From CAZZKJ01 sp964654695 (GTDB lineage: Bacteria; Krumholzibacteriota; Krumholzibacteriia; WVZY01): a stretch of 61,333 nt of DNA. The stretch's first letter is position 1, and every line of letters begins with the position of its first letter. The notes under the pieces were generated by a model. It did not search any database and was not told where the DNA came from. It was given only the letters and a program-made list of their open reading frames with translations. The DNA lies in NCBI GenBank assembly GCA_964654695.1, contig CAZZKJ010000010.1:1-61333 (forward strand), written 5' to 3'. Shown in pieces: positions 35,114 to 43,035 of this stretch. Position numbers and translations under genes: made by a program.

Positions 35114-36116
35114 CGTTTTCAACCTTTCCGCCGAATTTTTCTTCGATTCTATCGTTGATGCCCTCTTTAACAAACTTTTGAGCCACCAGGACCGCATTTT
35201 TTATCGCACGAGGAGAACTTCTTCCATGAGAAATGACGATTACGCCTTTTACGCCGATCAGTTGAGCTCCGCCGTATTCGGCGTAATCCAACCTTGATCT
35301 TAGCTCCTTAAAAGCGCCTGCCATCATAGCAGCTCCTATTTTGGCGAAAATCCTTTTTTTAATTTGATCCTTGAGCATATGAGTTACAAAAGAAATTATG
35401 CTTTCCGAAAACTTGAGTACTACATTTCCTACAAATCCATCGCATACAACTACATCGACAGTTCCTCCAAAAACGTCTCTTCCCTCCACATTCCCTACGA
35501 AATTAATATCTTCTTTTTCAAGCAGCTTGTGGGCTTCCCTGAGAAGTTCGTTTCCTTTTGATTTTTCTTCACCGATATTGAGAAGTCCGACACGAGGATT
35601 AACAACCTCCAACTGGTGCTCCGCAAATACGGTACCCATTACAGCGAATTGAAGCAGGTTCTTGGGAGTGCACTCCGAATTGGCTCCGACATCAAGCACT
35701 ACGGCGCCTTGTTTCTTGTTCGGCATGAAAGTGGCTATAGCAGGTCTGCTCACACCGCGAAGGCGGCCCAAAGTAACCAGACCGCTCGCTATAACGGCCC
35801 CGGTATTGCCCGCGCTTACCAGGGCTTCAGCTTTACCCGATTTTAACAGTCTGGTTGCTACCAGTATTGAGGCATCTTTTTTCTTTCTTACCGCGCTCGA
35901 TGGAGATTCCGACATGTCAATGGCTTGAGAAGCGTGGGCGATGGAGATACGAGCATTGCCCAAAGAGTGCTGCGCCAGAATGGGTTTGATGATTTTTTCG
36001 TCGCCAACGAGTATGATTTCGAGATCGGCAGGGTTCAATCTGGCTGCCGAAACGGCCCCTCGGGTAATAACCTCCGGCCCCCTGTCGCCTCCCATCGCAT
36101 CCAACGCGATTCTCAT
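35097..36116 (-). CDS. plsX: Phosphate acyltransferase PlsX
   Basis: Makes acyl-phosphate from acyl-ACP for phospholipid synthesis. 339 aa from the ATG at 36116, which follows GGGAG and gives the conserved start MRIALDAMGGD. Later motifs include NTGAVIASGLV, VLDVGANSECTP and VVCDGFVGNVVLKFSE. It lies directly after rpmF, the standard rpmF-plsX-fabH arrangement. Confidence 0.97.
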   Translation of the reverse strand: MRIALDAMGGDRGPEVITRGAVSAARLNPADLEIILVGDEKIIKPILAQHSLGNARISIAHASQAIDMSESPSSAVRKKKDASILVATRLLKSGKAEALVSAGNTGAVIASGLVTLGRLRGVSRPAIATFMPNKKQGAVVLDVGANSECTPKNLLQFAVMGTVFAEHQLEVVNPRVGLLNIGEEKSKGNELLREAHKLLEKEDINFVGNVEGRDVFGGTVDVVVCDGFVGNVVLKFSESIISFVTHMLKDQIKKRIFAKIGAAMMAGAFKELRSRLDYAEYGGAQLIGVKGVIVISHGRSSPRAIKNAVLVAQKFVKEGINDRIEEKFGGKVENVAKIT

Positions 36117-36127
36117 GCTTTTGCTCC

Positions 36128-36313
36128 CTAGAGTTCTTCTTCGCTCTTTATTATTTCGCGACCTCCATAATAGCCGCAGTTCGCACAGACGCTGTGCGGC
36201 ATCTTTAGCAGATGACAGTGGGAGCACCGCGTCAAAGCCGGCGAGGACAACTTCCAGTGTGTCCGGCGCTTGTTCTTTCGGCTTTTGGAAGTTTTTCTCT
36301 TTGGAACCGCCAT
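36128..36313 (-). CDS. rpmF: Ribosomal protein bL32
   Basis: A 61-aa basic protein of the large ribosomal subunit. The N-terminus MAVPKRKTSKSRKNKRR is typical. Two CxxC pairs (CSHC at 30-33 and CANC at 43-46) mark the zinc-binding form. It lies 12 bp after the YceD-like gene and 11 bp before plsX. Confidence 0.98.
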   Translation of the reverse strand: MAVPKRKTSKSRKNKRRTHWKLSSPALTRCSHCHLLKMPHSVCANCGYYGGREIIKSEEEL

Positions 36314-36325
36314 TAGATCATCTCC

Positions 36326-36850
36326 TTATTCTGCGTTTGATCGGGGTAATTTGTCTTTCAATTTTTTCAGGTCTTTCCAGCGCGAATCCGTTTCGTTCGA
36401 GCAGGAACACTTTTCCGAATTGAGATTTATCCCGCATTTGGGACACAGTCCTCTGCAGTTTTCAGTGCACAAAATCTGCATGGGTATATTTACAACAAGA
36501 CTCTCATAGATTTGCGAATCCAGGCACACCTCATGTTCATTCATGCCTAAATGAACATACTCATATTCATCCTCGGCTGCGATCCTGTCGGTTCCGCCTC
36601 TTTGTACTATCAGGTCAAAAAAAGCATCGATTACGCAATCCACGGGATCGAGACATCTATGACAAAAAGCACCAAGGTCGCCTTTTAAATCCGCTTTCAT
36701 GTAATACATCCGGCCGCGCTTCGTTACATTCAGCCGGATGGAACAGTTAATGCGGCTTCCCTCGCTCCGAAAATCCCGAAATTCGATGACTTCGCGGGCA
36801 CTGAGAACATCCTCGTTCCCCTTGAGTTTGTCCAGATCCACTATCATCAT
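36326..36850 (-). CDS. yceD: YceD/DUF177-family protein
   Basis: 174 aa from the ATG at 36850 (GGAAAAG upstream). The family is found next to rpmF almost everywhere and is linked to 23S rRNA accumulation, but its action is unclear. Visible are the central CHRCLDPVD and the C-terminal cysteine cluster CTENCRGLCPKCG with a further Cys pair, probably a zinc site. The next gene upstream is ndk. Confidence 0.88.
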   Translation of the reverse strand: MMIVDLDKLKGNEDVLSAREVIEFRDFRSEGSRINCSIRLNVTKRGRMYYMKADLKGDLGAFCHRCLDPVDCVIDAFFDLIVQRGGTDRIAAEDEYEYVHLGMNEHEVCLDSQIYESLVVNIPMQILCTENCRGLCPKCGINLNSEKCSCSNETDSRWKDLKKLKDKLPRSNAE

Positions 36851-36900
36851 CTTTTCCAGGAAGAAAACTGCTGACCGGTGAATGCCAAGCAAGAAATCTA

Positions 36901-37299
36901 TTATTCGCCGAAGGCGATTGCAATCTCTTTTTTTGCCGACTCAGGGGAATCAGACGCGTGCACCGCATTGCATTGAATATCTTTACCGTACATGTACCTG
37001 ATTGTCCCCGGCCTCGCAAGCGCGGGATCAGTCGCACCTATGAAGCTTCTAATCTCCTCTATTATACTATCACCTTCCAGCTCCATGGCAACAACCTTAT
37101 TGCTGGTTACATAATCGATAAGAGGACGAAAAAATTCTTTGCCCTTGTGAATTTCATAAAAAAGTTCCGCTTTTTCGCGCGAAAAAGACATCATCGTCAT
37201 GCGTTTTATCTCAAACCGGTTCTTCAGGACCAGAGAGATAATCTCAGGATAAAGGCCTTCCTCAACAATATCCGGTTTTATCATTAACAGCGTCCTCAT
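36901..37299 (-). CDS. ndk: Nucleoside diphosphate kinase
   Basis: Transfers the terminal phosphate between nucleoside triphosphates and diphosphates. 132 aa from the ATG at 37299 (AGAGG upstream), slightly shorter than usual at the C-terminus. The phosphorylated histidine lies in NAVHASDSPESA, and MIKPD and the GATDPALARPGTIR motif are present. It follows sucD by 29 bp; the pairing with succinyl-CoA synthetase, whose product is ATP or GTP, is functionally sensible. Confidence 0.96.
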   Translation of the reverse strand: MRTLLMIKPDIVEEGLYPEIISLVLKNRFEIKRMTMMSFSREKAELFYEIHKGKEFFRPLIDYVTSNKVVAMELEGDSIIEEIRSFIGATDPALARPGTIRYMYGKDIQCNAVHASDSPESAKKEIAIAFGE

Positions 37300-37328
37300 A
37301 GCCTCTTCTTTCTTGAAACGGCAGCATG

Positions 37329-38216
37329 TCAAGATACCAACCCCTGAGCCGTTTTGGCCAATAGAGCCGCAATTTCCGAAGGAATTCGCGCTACGGGAAC
37401 TCCGGCTTTTTCGAAGGCGGCAATTTTTTCATCCGCCGTTCCAGAGCCGCCCGTAACGATGGCACCAGCGTGGCCCATGCGTTTGCCGGGAGGGGCGGTC
37501 CGCCCTGCTATAAACGCAACCACAGGTTTCGACATGTTCGAAGTAATGTAAGCGGCAGCCTCTTCTTCGTCGCTTCCGCCTATTTCTCCTATGAGAACCA
37601 CAGCCTTTGTCTCCTGGTCGTTCTCGAACATACCCAGCGCATCTATGAAATTCGTTCCTATCAGCGGATCTCCTCCTATACCAATACATGTCGATTGACC
37701 CATATCGCAGGAGGTCAATTGATAAACAATCTCATATGTCAGCGTGCCGCTTCTGGAAACCACTCCAACGAATCCCTCCCTCGTGATGTCTGCCGGAATG
37801 ATCCCTACCTTGGTTTTCTTACCCGGCGCTATTATTCCCGGGCAATTGGGACCTATGAGCCTGCAGTTCCTGCTTCGGATATACGGCAGAACTCTCGCCA
37901 TGTCTCGAACGGGTACTCCTTCTGTGATACATACAACCAGAGATATTCCAGCATCGGCGGCTTCACAAACAGCATCGGGAGCAAAAGGCGCCCGAACATA
38001 TATTACAGACGTGTTGGCGCCGGTCGCATCCACCGCATGCTGCATATCGTTGAATATAGGAACGCGCCCGCGGAATTTTTCTCCGCCTTTTCCCGGCGTA
38101 ACTCCGGCGGCTATGTTGGTTCCGTAATCCATCATCTGGCCGGCGTGAAAAGATCCGTCCCTGCCTGTTATTCCCTGAACAATAACTTTGGTTTTATCAT
38201 TTATAAGAATGCTCAC
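37329..38216 (-). CDS. sucD: Succinyl-CoA synthetase, alpha subunit
   Basis: With SucC makes ATP or GTP from succinyl-CoA in the TCA cycle. At 295 aa it is of normal length. The CoA-binding Rossmann domain opens with VQGITGRDGSFHA, and the phosphorylated His lies in GHAGAIVTGGSGTADEK. It lies 112 bp downstream of sucC; that gap shows no gene and no terminator with a U-run. Confidence 0.97.
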   Translation of the reverse strand: MSILINDKTKVIVQGITGRDGSFHAGQMMDYGTNIAAGVTPGKGGEKFRGRVPIFNDMQHAVDATGANTSVIYVRAPFAPDAVCEAADAGISLVVCITEGVPVRDMARVLPYIRSRNCRLIGPNCPGIIAPGKKTKVGIIPADITREGFVGVVSRSGTLTYEIVYQLTSCDMGQSTCIGIGGDPLIGTNFIDALGMFENDQETKAVVLIGEIGGSDEEEAAAYITSNMSKPVVAFIAGRTAPPGKRMGHAGAIVTGGSGTADEKIAAFEKAGVPVARIPSEIAALLAKTAQGLVS

Positions 38217-38328
38217 AATATCCTCCCTTAAACCTTATGTATTCGCATTTTCCGCTAGCCTGTGAAACCGGTTTGATAGAGCAGAATAGAGATTATTGGC
38301 GCATAATCCGAGCTGCCATCGAAATGAT

Positions 38329-39462
38329 TCATGATCCGGCCAGTTCGATCGCCCTTTTAACTCCGTCATCCATCGTGGAGGCGCTTTGCAGCTTGACGTG
38401 GGAGAGTATCTCCCTGGCCTTATCCTCATTCGTTCCAGTAAGTCTCACTACGACAGGCAATTGCAAATCCAGTTCTTTGAAAGCCGTGACCAATCCCTTG
38501 GCGACATCATCGCAACGGGTTATGCCTCCGAATATATTTATAAAGATTGCCTTCACGTTCGAGTCGCGCAAAATCAATTTGAGGGCGGTTATTACCTTTT
38601 CAGGATTGGAACTTCCTCCGATATCCAGGAAATTGGCCGGGCGACCTCCATAATTCTTGACCAGATCCATGGTGGCCATAGCCAGACCCGCTCCATTTAC
38701 TATGCAACCGACATTGCCCTGGAGTTTAACAAAAGAAAGGCCAGCGTTTCTGGCATCCGCCTCGCCGGGCTCCTCTGCTGATAGATCACGGAGATTCTCA
38801 ATAGCCTCATGCCTGAATAAAGAGCTGTCGTCTATATTGATTTTCGCGTCGATGGCCAATACCTCATCATCTGGTGTTACCACCAGCGGATTGATCTCAG
38901 CCAGGCTGGCGTCGGATTCATCAAAAGCTTTGTAGAGCTTTTCGATTATCAAGCTTATCTGTCTTATCACCTTGATATCGCCGGCAAGGCGCGAAGCCAT
39001 TGATCGGCATTGAAAAGGCAGCGCCCCGAATAAAGGATCCACAACCATGCGGTGAATTGCCTCCGGTTTCTCCTTGGCAACCTGCTCGATCTCGACACCG
39101 CCTTCGGAAGAAGCCATGACGAGTGGTTTTTGATTCTTGCGGTCCATTATTACTCCAACGTATATCTCGCTCTTGATATCAACGGCTTCAGTTATCAATA
39201 CCCTGTCGACCTTTAGTCCTTTTATATCCATTCCCAGGATTCTCCCGGCTTTTATACCGGCTTCCGCAGGATTATCCGCAAGCTTAACGCCGCCGGCTTT
39301 GCCCCTGCCGCCGACCAGTACCTGGGCCTTTACAACAACAGGCCTGCCGATCTCCCCGGCGGCTTTGACAGCATCTTCCGCTGTTGAGACCACCTCTCCG
39401 GGCGGAACGGGTATTCCCGCTTCCTTGAATATTTCCTTTGCCTGGTACTCATGAATTTTCAT
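38329..39462 (-). CDS. sucC: Succinyl-CoA synthetase, beta subunit
   Basis: An ATP-grasp subunit of 377 aa that carries the nucleotide and succinate sites. The N-terminus MKIHEYQAKEIFKEAGIPVP, the ATP-binding AQVLVGGRGKAGGVKLA region and the C-terminal NIFGGITRCDDVAKG are typical. Whether it prefers ATP or GTP cannot be read safely. The gene follows the COG2403-like GTPase gene by about 70 bp. Confidence 0.97.
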   Translation of the reverse strand: MKIHEYQAKEIFKEAGIPVPPGEVVSTAEDAVKAAGEIGRPVVVKAQVLVGGRGKAGGVKLADNPAEAGIKAGRILGMDIKGLKVDRVLITEAVDIKSEIYVGVIMDRKNQKPLVMASSEGGVEIEQVAKEKPEAIHRMVVDPLFGALPFQCRSMASRLAGDIKVIRQISLIIEKLYKAFDESDASLAEINPLVVTPDDEVLAIDAKINIDDSSLFRHEAIENLRDLSAEEPGEADARNAGLSFVKLQGNVGCIVNGAGLAMATMDLVKNYGGRPANFLDIGGSSNPEKVITALKLILRDSNVKAIFINIFGGITRCDDVAKGLVTAFKELDLQLPVVVRLTGTNEDKAREILSHVKLQSASTMDDGVKRAIELAGS

Positions 39463-39535
39463 GATTCTCTCCTTTTTTCATGCTTCCGTCACATCCTCCC
39501 TGAGAGACAGTTCCGCCCTATCGAAACCAACTCCG

Positions 39536-40873
39536 TTATTTCCGGATCAAATGGTTTTGCTCGAATCGATCCAGCAGCTCGTTCAATGTCGGGCTTCCTA
39601 TTTCTGCGAGATTATAAGTTACTCTCATATTGGGTTTGCCGATTTCGATCACCTTGCTTAGATCTATCGGTGTACCTACGATCACAAGATCACAATCAAC
39701 GGCATCGATGGTTTTCTTCAGATCCCCGACCTGTTCAGGTCCATAGCCCATTGCGGGAAGAAGCGAACCGATCTCAGGATATTTGTCAAAAGTATCCTTG
39801 ATTCTTCCTACCGCAAACGGTCTGGGATCGACTATTTCCGACGCTCCATGATCTCTTGCCGCGACCACGGCGGCTCCATATCTCATGCCGCCATGAGTGG
39901 CGGTGGGGCCGTCTTCGATGCACAGCACCTTCTTGCCTTTGATCATGTCTTTATCGCCGGATACCGAAACCGGAGAAGCGGCTTTAACAACAACCGCGCC
40001 CGGGTTTCTGTCCTTGATATTGTTCATCACAATTTCTACATTTTTCTCTTCGGCCGTGTCCATTTTGTTTATGACGATAACATCCGCCTGGTACAGGTTC
40101 ACTTCTCCTGGATAATATCGTATCTCATGGCCGGGCCGGTGGGGGTCTGCAACGGTTATCCACAAATGGGGCTTGTAGAAAGGCATATCATTGTTGCCGC
40201 CGTCCCAAAGAATCACATCAGCTTCTTTTTCCGCTTCCTTCAATATGAGCGCGTAATCAACGCCGGCATAAACCACGGTTCCGCTTACGATATGAGGTTC
40301 ATATTCCTCGCGTTCCTCTATGGTGCATTCATGCGAATCCATATCCTCAAGGCTGCCGAAACGCTGTACGACCTGTCTCGTAAGATCGCCGTACGGCATG
40401 GGATGCCTGATCACCGCGATTTTATATCCTTTGTCTCGGAGGATCTGGGCAGCTTTTCTGGTGGTTTGGCTTTTGCCGCTGCCTGTTCTCACCGCGCATA
40501 CGGCAATTACCGGCTTGATGCTTGTAAGCATGGTTGCCTTGCTGCTCAGGAGCGAAAAATTTACACCCAATGAATTCATACGCGCTGATAACTGCATGAC
40601 ATGTTCATAAGGCACATCGCTGTATGAGAAAACAGCAGTATCAGCCTGTTTTTCGGAAAGGAATTCCTTAATCGAGCCCTCCGCTATAATAGGTATGCCG
40701 CCCGGATAAAGCTTGCCCGCGAGCACCGAAGGATAGCTTCTGCCTTCAATATCGGGAATCTGGGTTGCGGTGAATGCAATGACATCGACTTTTTCATTAT
40801 TTCTGTAAAGAGTATTGAAATTATGAAAATCCCTCCCGGCCGCACCGAGAATAATGATTCTTTCCTTTCCCAT
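39536..40873 (-). CDS. COG2403-like predicted GTPase (cyclic 2,3-diphosphoglycerate synthetase-like)
   Basis: 445 aa. The N-terminal part is Rossmann-like (IILGAAGRDFHNF) and is followed by a P-loop domain with RTGSGKSQTT near residue 130 and the NKMD-type base motif (INKMDTAE). The layout matches COG2403, proteins annotated as GTPases and related to cyclic 2,3-diphosphoglycerate synthetase of thermophilic archaea. The cellular role is unknown. It sits just upstream of sucC on the same strand. GAAAGGAAAGG precedes the ATG. Confidence 0.8.
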   Translation of the reverse strand: MGKERIIILGAAGRDFHNFNTLYRNNEKVDVIAFTATQIPDIEGRSYPSVLAGKLYPGGIPIIAEGSIKEFLSEKQADTAVFSYSDVPYEHVMQLSARMNSLGVNFSLLSSKATMLTSIKPVIAVCAVRTGSGKSQTTRKAAQILRDKGYKIAVIRHPMPYGDLTRQVVQRFGSLEDMDSHECTIEEREEYEPHIVSGTVVYAGVDYALILKEAEKEADVILWDGGNNDMPFYKPHLWITVADPHRPGHEIRYYPGEVNLYQADVIVINKMDTAEEKNVEIVMNNIKDRNPGAVVVKAASPVSVSGDKDMIKGKKVLCIEDGPTATHGGMRYGAAVVAARDHGASEIVDPRPFAVGRIKDTFDKYPEIGSLLPAMGYGPEQVGDLKKTIDAVDCDLVIVGTPIDLSKVIEIGKPNMRVTYNLAEIGSPTLNELLDRFEQNHLIRK

Positions 40874-40952
40874 ATCTTTTCCTTTCCTTTCAGTAACCCC
40901 TCCACCTATGAGAATTAGGCGACCTTCTATAGATGAATATCTTCTATAACCT

Positions 40953-41420
40953 CTAACTCCGGAGAATTCTATCCAACAAATTCCTGGTGGAATATCCGGT
41001 TTTCATCTCAGTTCTCACTACTCTACCCCCATAATCTTTTACAAATCCCGCACCGACGATCTCATCTTCCGCATATTCAGCGCCCTTGACCAGCACATCG
41101 GGTTTGACTATTCTGATAGTCTCAAAAGGAGTGTCCTCCGCAAACAATGTAACATTGTCAACGCATCTGAATGCGAGAAGTACTTCGGCGCGTTCCGCTG
41201 CAGGCATAATAGGGCGGGAGCCGCCCTTCAGCCTCCGTACCGAATCGTCATCGTTTATCGCGACGAGGAGTACATCACCCAGGAGCGCGGCATCTTGGAG
41301 CACGGCGATGTGGCCCGGGTGAACGAGATCAAAACACCCGTTGGTAAAAACGATGCTCAACCCCCGCTCTTTCAATCCAGAGCAGAAATCTTCCAGGTCA
41401 TTTCTGTAAACAATTTGCAA
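40953..41420 (-). CDS. rfaE2: Heptose-1-phosphate adenylyltransferase (RfaE domain II)
   Basis: 155 aa. Adenylylates D-beta-D-heptose 1-phosphate to ADP-heptose for lipopolysaccharide. The nucleotidyltransferase motif is TNGCFDLVHPGH and the C-terminal motif TGYSTRNLLDRI is the ISSTxxI-type site. In E. coli this activity is the C-terminal half of HldE; here it is a separate gene directly after the kinase gene. Confidence 0.94.
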   Translation of the reverse strand: MQIVYRNDLEDFCSGLKERGLSIVFTNGCFDLVHPGHIAVLQDAALLGDVLLVAINDDDSVRRLKGGSRPIMPAAERAEVLLAFRCVDNVTLFAEDTPFETIRIVKPDVLVKGAEYAEDEIVGAGFVKDYGGRVVRTEMKTGYSTRNLLDRILRS

Positions 41421-41451
41421 TGTATCACTTTAAATAATAACCGTAACTAGT

Positions 41452-42438
41452 TTATAACAAAGCATTAATTAGCATCTCTCCTGTCAGAGATGAAGTGCCG
41501 ATTTCCTTGACTACCTCCCCCGCAGCCTGGTTGGCCAGCACTACGCAGTCTTCCACGTCGACACCAGAGCCGAGACCTGCGGCCAGAACACTTATGACCG
41601 TATCCCCGGCACCGGTGACATCATATACTTCTTTGGCTGCTGCGGGGGCATACAAACTACGGCCGTCTCCGGTATACAAATTCATGCCTGCTTCTCCTCT
41701 GGTGATGAGAACTGCATCCAAATTTAAAGCCCGTACGATTTCCCCGCCCATTTGATCCAATCCAAGTTCGTGCGCCGGTGCAGGAGCAAAAAAACTGCAG
41801 GCCTCTTTAAAATTGGGAGTCATCAATGAAGCATTTTTGTACCAGTCGAAATGACCTATATGAGGATCTATCAAGACCTGCTTACCCTCTGCCCTCCATA
41901 CGGAAATCGCTTCCTGCAGGTATCTGCGCTCGATAACCCCTTTGCCGTAATCGGAAACGATAAGTATATCCCGCTCTCTGGAAGTTTTTATCAGAAGATC
42001 GAGGAACTCATTCCATATCTCTTCGCCGACCGGCAAGTCCTTTTCAAAATCAGTTCTCGCAATCTGCTGGCTCTGAGCTATTATCCGTACTTTCTCAGTT
42101 GTCGGCCTGCCCGGATCCACTTTGAGGGCCGAGCTTGGTATTTCCCTGGATTGAAGCAGATTTATTAGCTCCGAACCGCCCCTGTCATCCCCGATCACTC
42201 CTATTAAGAGAACATCAGCCCCCAGGTCCCGCAGGTTGAGTGCAACGTTGGCTGCGCCGCCAGGCCGGGTGCTTTTTCTCGACACTTTGACCACGGGAAC
42301 CGGCGCTTCAGGAGATATCCGGTCGACCGCTCCCCAGAAATAGCGGTCGATCATCACATCACCCAGCACAACCGCACGTGTTGAACTAAAACGCCGAACA
42401 TATGATTCGGCTTTATTTTTCGCGAGAATCCCGGGCAT
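41452..42438 (-). CDS. rfaE1: D-glycero-beta-D-manno-heptose-7-phosphate kinase (RfaE domain I)
   Basis: 328 aa, PfkB/ribokinase family. The N-terminal VLGDVMIDRYFWG and RISPEAPVPVV motifs are specific to heptose kinases, and the C-terminal DVTGAGDTV supplies the catalytic base and anion hole. The ATG at 42438 is chosen; a GTG three codons earlier is possible. A candidate small RNA or leader with its own promoter and terminator lies just upstream. With rfaE2 it shows that the organism makes heptose-containing lipopolysaccharide. Confidence 0.94.
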   Translation of the reverse strand: MPGILAKNKAESYVRRFSSTRAVVLGDVMIDRYFWGAVDRISPEAPVPVVKVSRKSTRPGGAANVALNLRDLGADVLLIGVIGDDRGGSELINLLQSREIPSSALKVDPGRPTTEKVRIIAQSQQIARTDFEKDLPVGEEIWNEFLDLLIKTSRERDILIVSDYGKGVIERRYLQEAISVWRAEGKQVLIDPHIGHFDWYKNASLMTPNFKEACSFFAPAPAHELGLDQMGGEIVRALNLDAVLITRGEAGMNLYTGDGRSLYAPAAAKEVYDVTGAGDTVISVLAAGLGSGVDVEDCVVLANQAAGEVVKEIGTSSLTGEMLINALL

Positions 42439-42468
42439 TTTCAACACCAGCTTACTTGCATAGCGCCC

Positions 42469-42500
42469 AAAAAGAAAGGCCCCTCCAGGAGGGTTCCTTT
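42469..42500 (-). terminator. Intrinsic terminator or attenuator ahead of rfaE1
   Basis: On the minus strand AAAGG-AA-CCCTC, loop CTG, GAGGG-G-CCTTT (42500-42475) forms a hairpin with a small internal loop, followed by C and five T (42473-42469). It ends about 30 bp before rfaE1, too far upstream to belong to that gene. It would end a short transcript or attenuate the operon. Confidence 0.6.
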
Positions 42501-42553
42501 ATGAGCAAGAAGCAAGAACTCTTTGAGTTTACAAGGTTTTCCGCTCCACCTCT
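42469..42553 (-). ncRNA. Candidate small RNA or leader upstream of rfaE1
   Basis: About 85 nt between a promoter (TTGACA at 42589-42584; TGCTACTTT at 42568-42560) and the intrinsic terminator at 42500-42469. The sequence does not match 6S, SRP, tmRNA or RNase P RNA as far as I can see. It could be a free small RNA or a regulatory leader for the heptose genes. A 38-codon frame crosses it but begins upstream of the predicted transcription start. Confidence 0.4.
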
Positions 42554-42559
42554 GCATGC

Positions 42560-42589
42560 AAAGTAGCATACGGCTGCTTGAAATGTCAA
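42560..42589 (-). promoter_or_regulatory. Promoter with perfect -35 box and extended -10
   Basis: TTGACA at 42589-42584, an 18-nt spacer, then TACTTT (42565-42560) preceded by TGC, an extended -10 form. Predicted start near 42553, just before the candidate small RNA. Confidence 0.5.
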
Positions 42590-42627
42590 GAGATTTGCAG
42601 ACCGCATTCCATTGATTTGAGCCGTCC

Positions 42628-42656
42628 TTGAAGCCTCGGAGCTTGTATGTTATATT
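42628..42656 (+). promoter_or_regulatory. Sigma-70-type promoter of the DUF3467 gene
   Basis: TTGAAG (42628-42633), exactly 17 nt, then TATATT (42651-42656). Predicted start near 42663, giving a leader of about 40 nt that contains GGAGGATAAGG before the ATG. It lies back to back with the leftward rfaE1 promoter. Confidence 0.65.
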
Positions 42657-42702
42657 GCCCGCAAATCCGTAACTGCTCGATCCCCTTACGCGGAGGATAA
42701 GG

Positions 42703-43026
42703 ATGAAGCGTGAACAAACCGTGAATATAGAAATCAGCGATAAGGAATGGGAAGGGATCTATTCCAACTTTGCCGTAATAACGCACTCGAGCTCAGAATT
42801 CATAATCGACTTCGCCCGAGTTTTACCGGGCGCAAACAAGGCGAAGGTATTTTCGCGCATAGTAATGACTCCTCAGCATGCCCGAGCACTCCTTCTTACG
42901 CTTGAAAACAATATAAAGAAATTCGAAAATGACTTCGGAAAGATTCCTGAAGCGGGCCAGGATTTAAGCAAAGGCCCCATAGGGTTTCAAACGAACCTGG
43001 AGCAGGATTCTAATAAGGCAGAATGA
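42703..43026 (+). CDS. DUF3467-family protein
   Basis: 107 aa, cytoplasmic. The core VNIEISDKEWEGIYSNFAVITHSSSEFIIDFAR and the later MTPQHARALLLTLENNIKKFE are the hallmark of DUF3467 (shown here as two motifs; function unknown). A strong ribosome site GGAGG and a well-formed promoter precede it. It is a lone plus-strand gene that converges with the acyltransferase gene, whose stop lies 9 bp beyond its own. Confidence 0.88.
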   Translation: MKREQTVNIEISDKEWEGIYSNFAVITHSSSEFIIDFARVLPGANKAKVFSRIVMTPQHARALLLTLENNIKKFENDFGKIPEAGQDLSKGPIGFQTNLEQDSNKAE

Positions 43027-43035
43027 TCCTGAGAA

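Noticed and set aside
42441..42557. A 38-codon minus-strand frame overlapping the rfaE1 start
   Set aside because: Its ATG lies upstream of the predicted transcription start at about 42553, it has no good ribosome site, and it crosses the terminator hairpin; no recognisable product.
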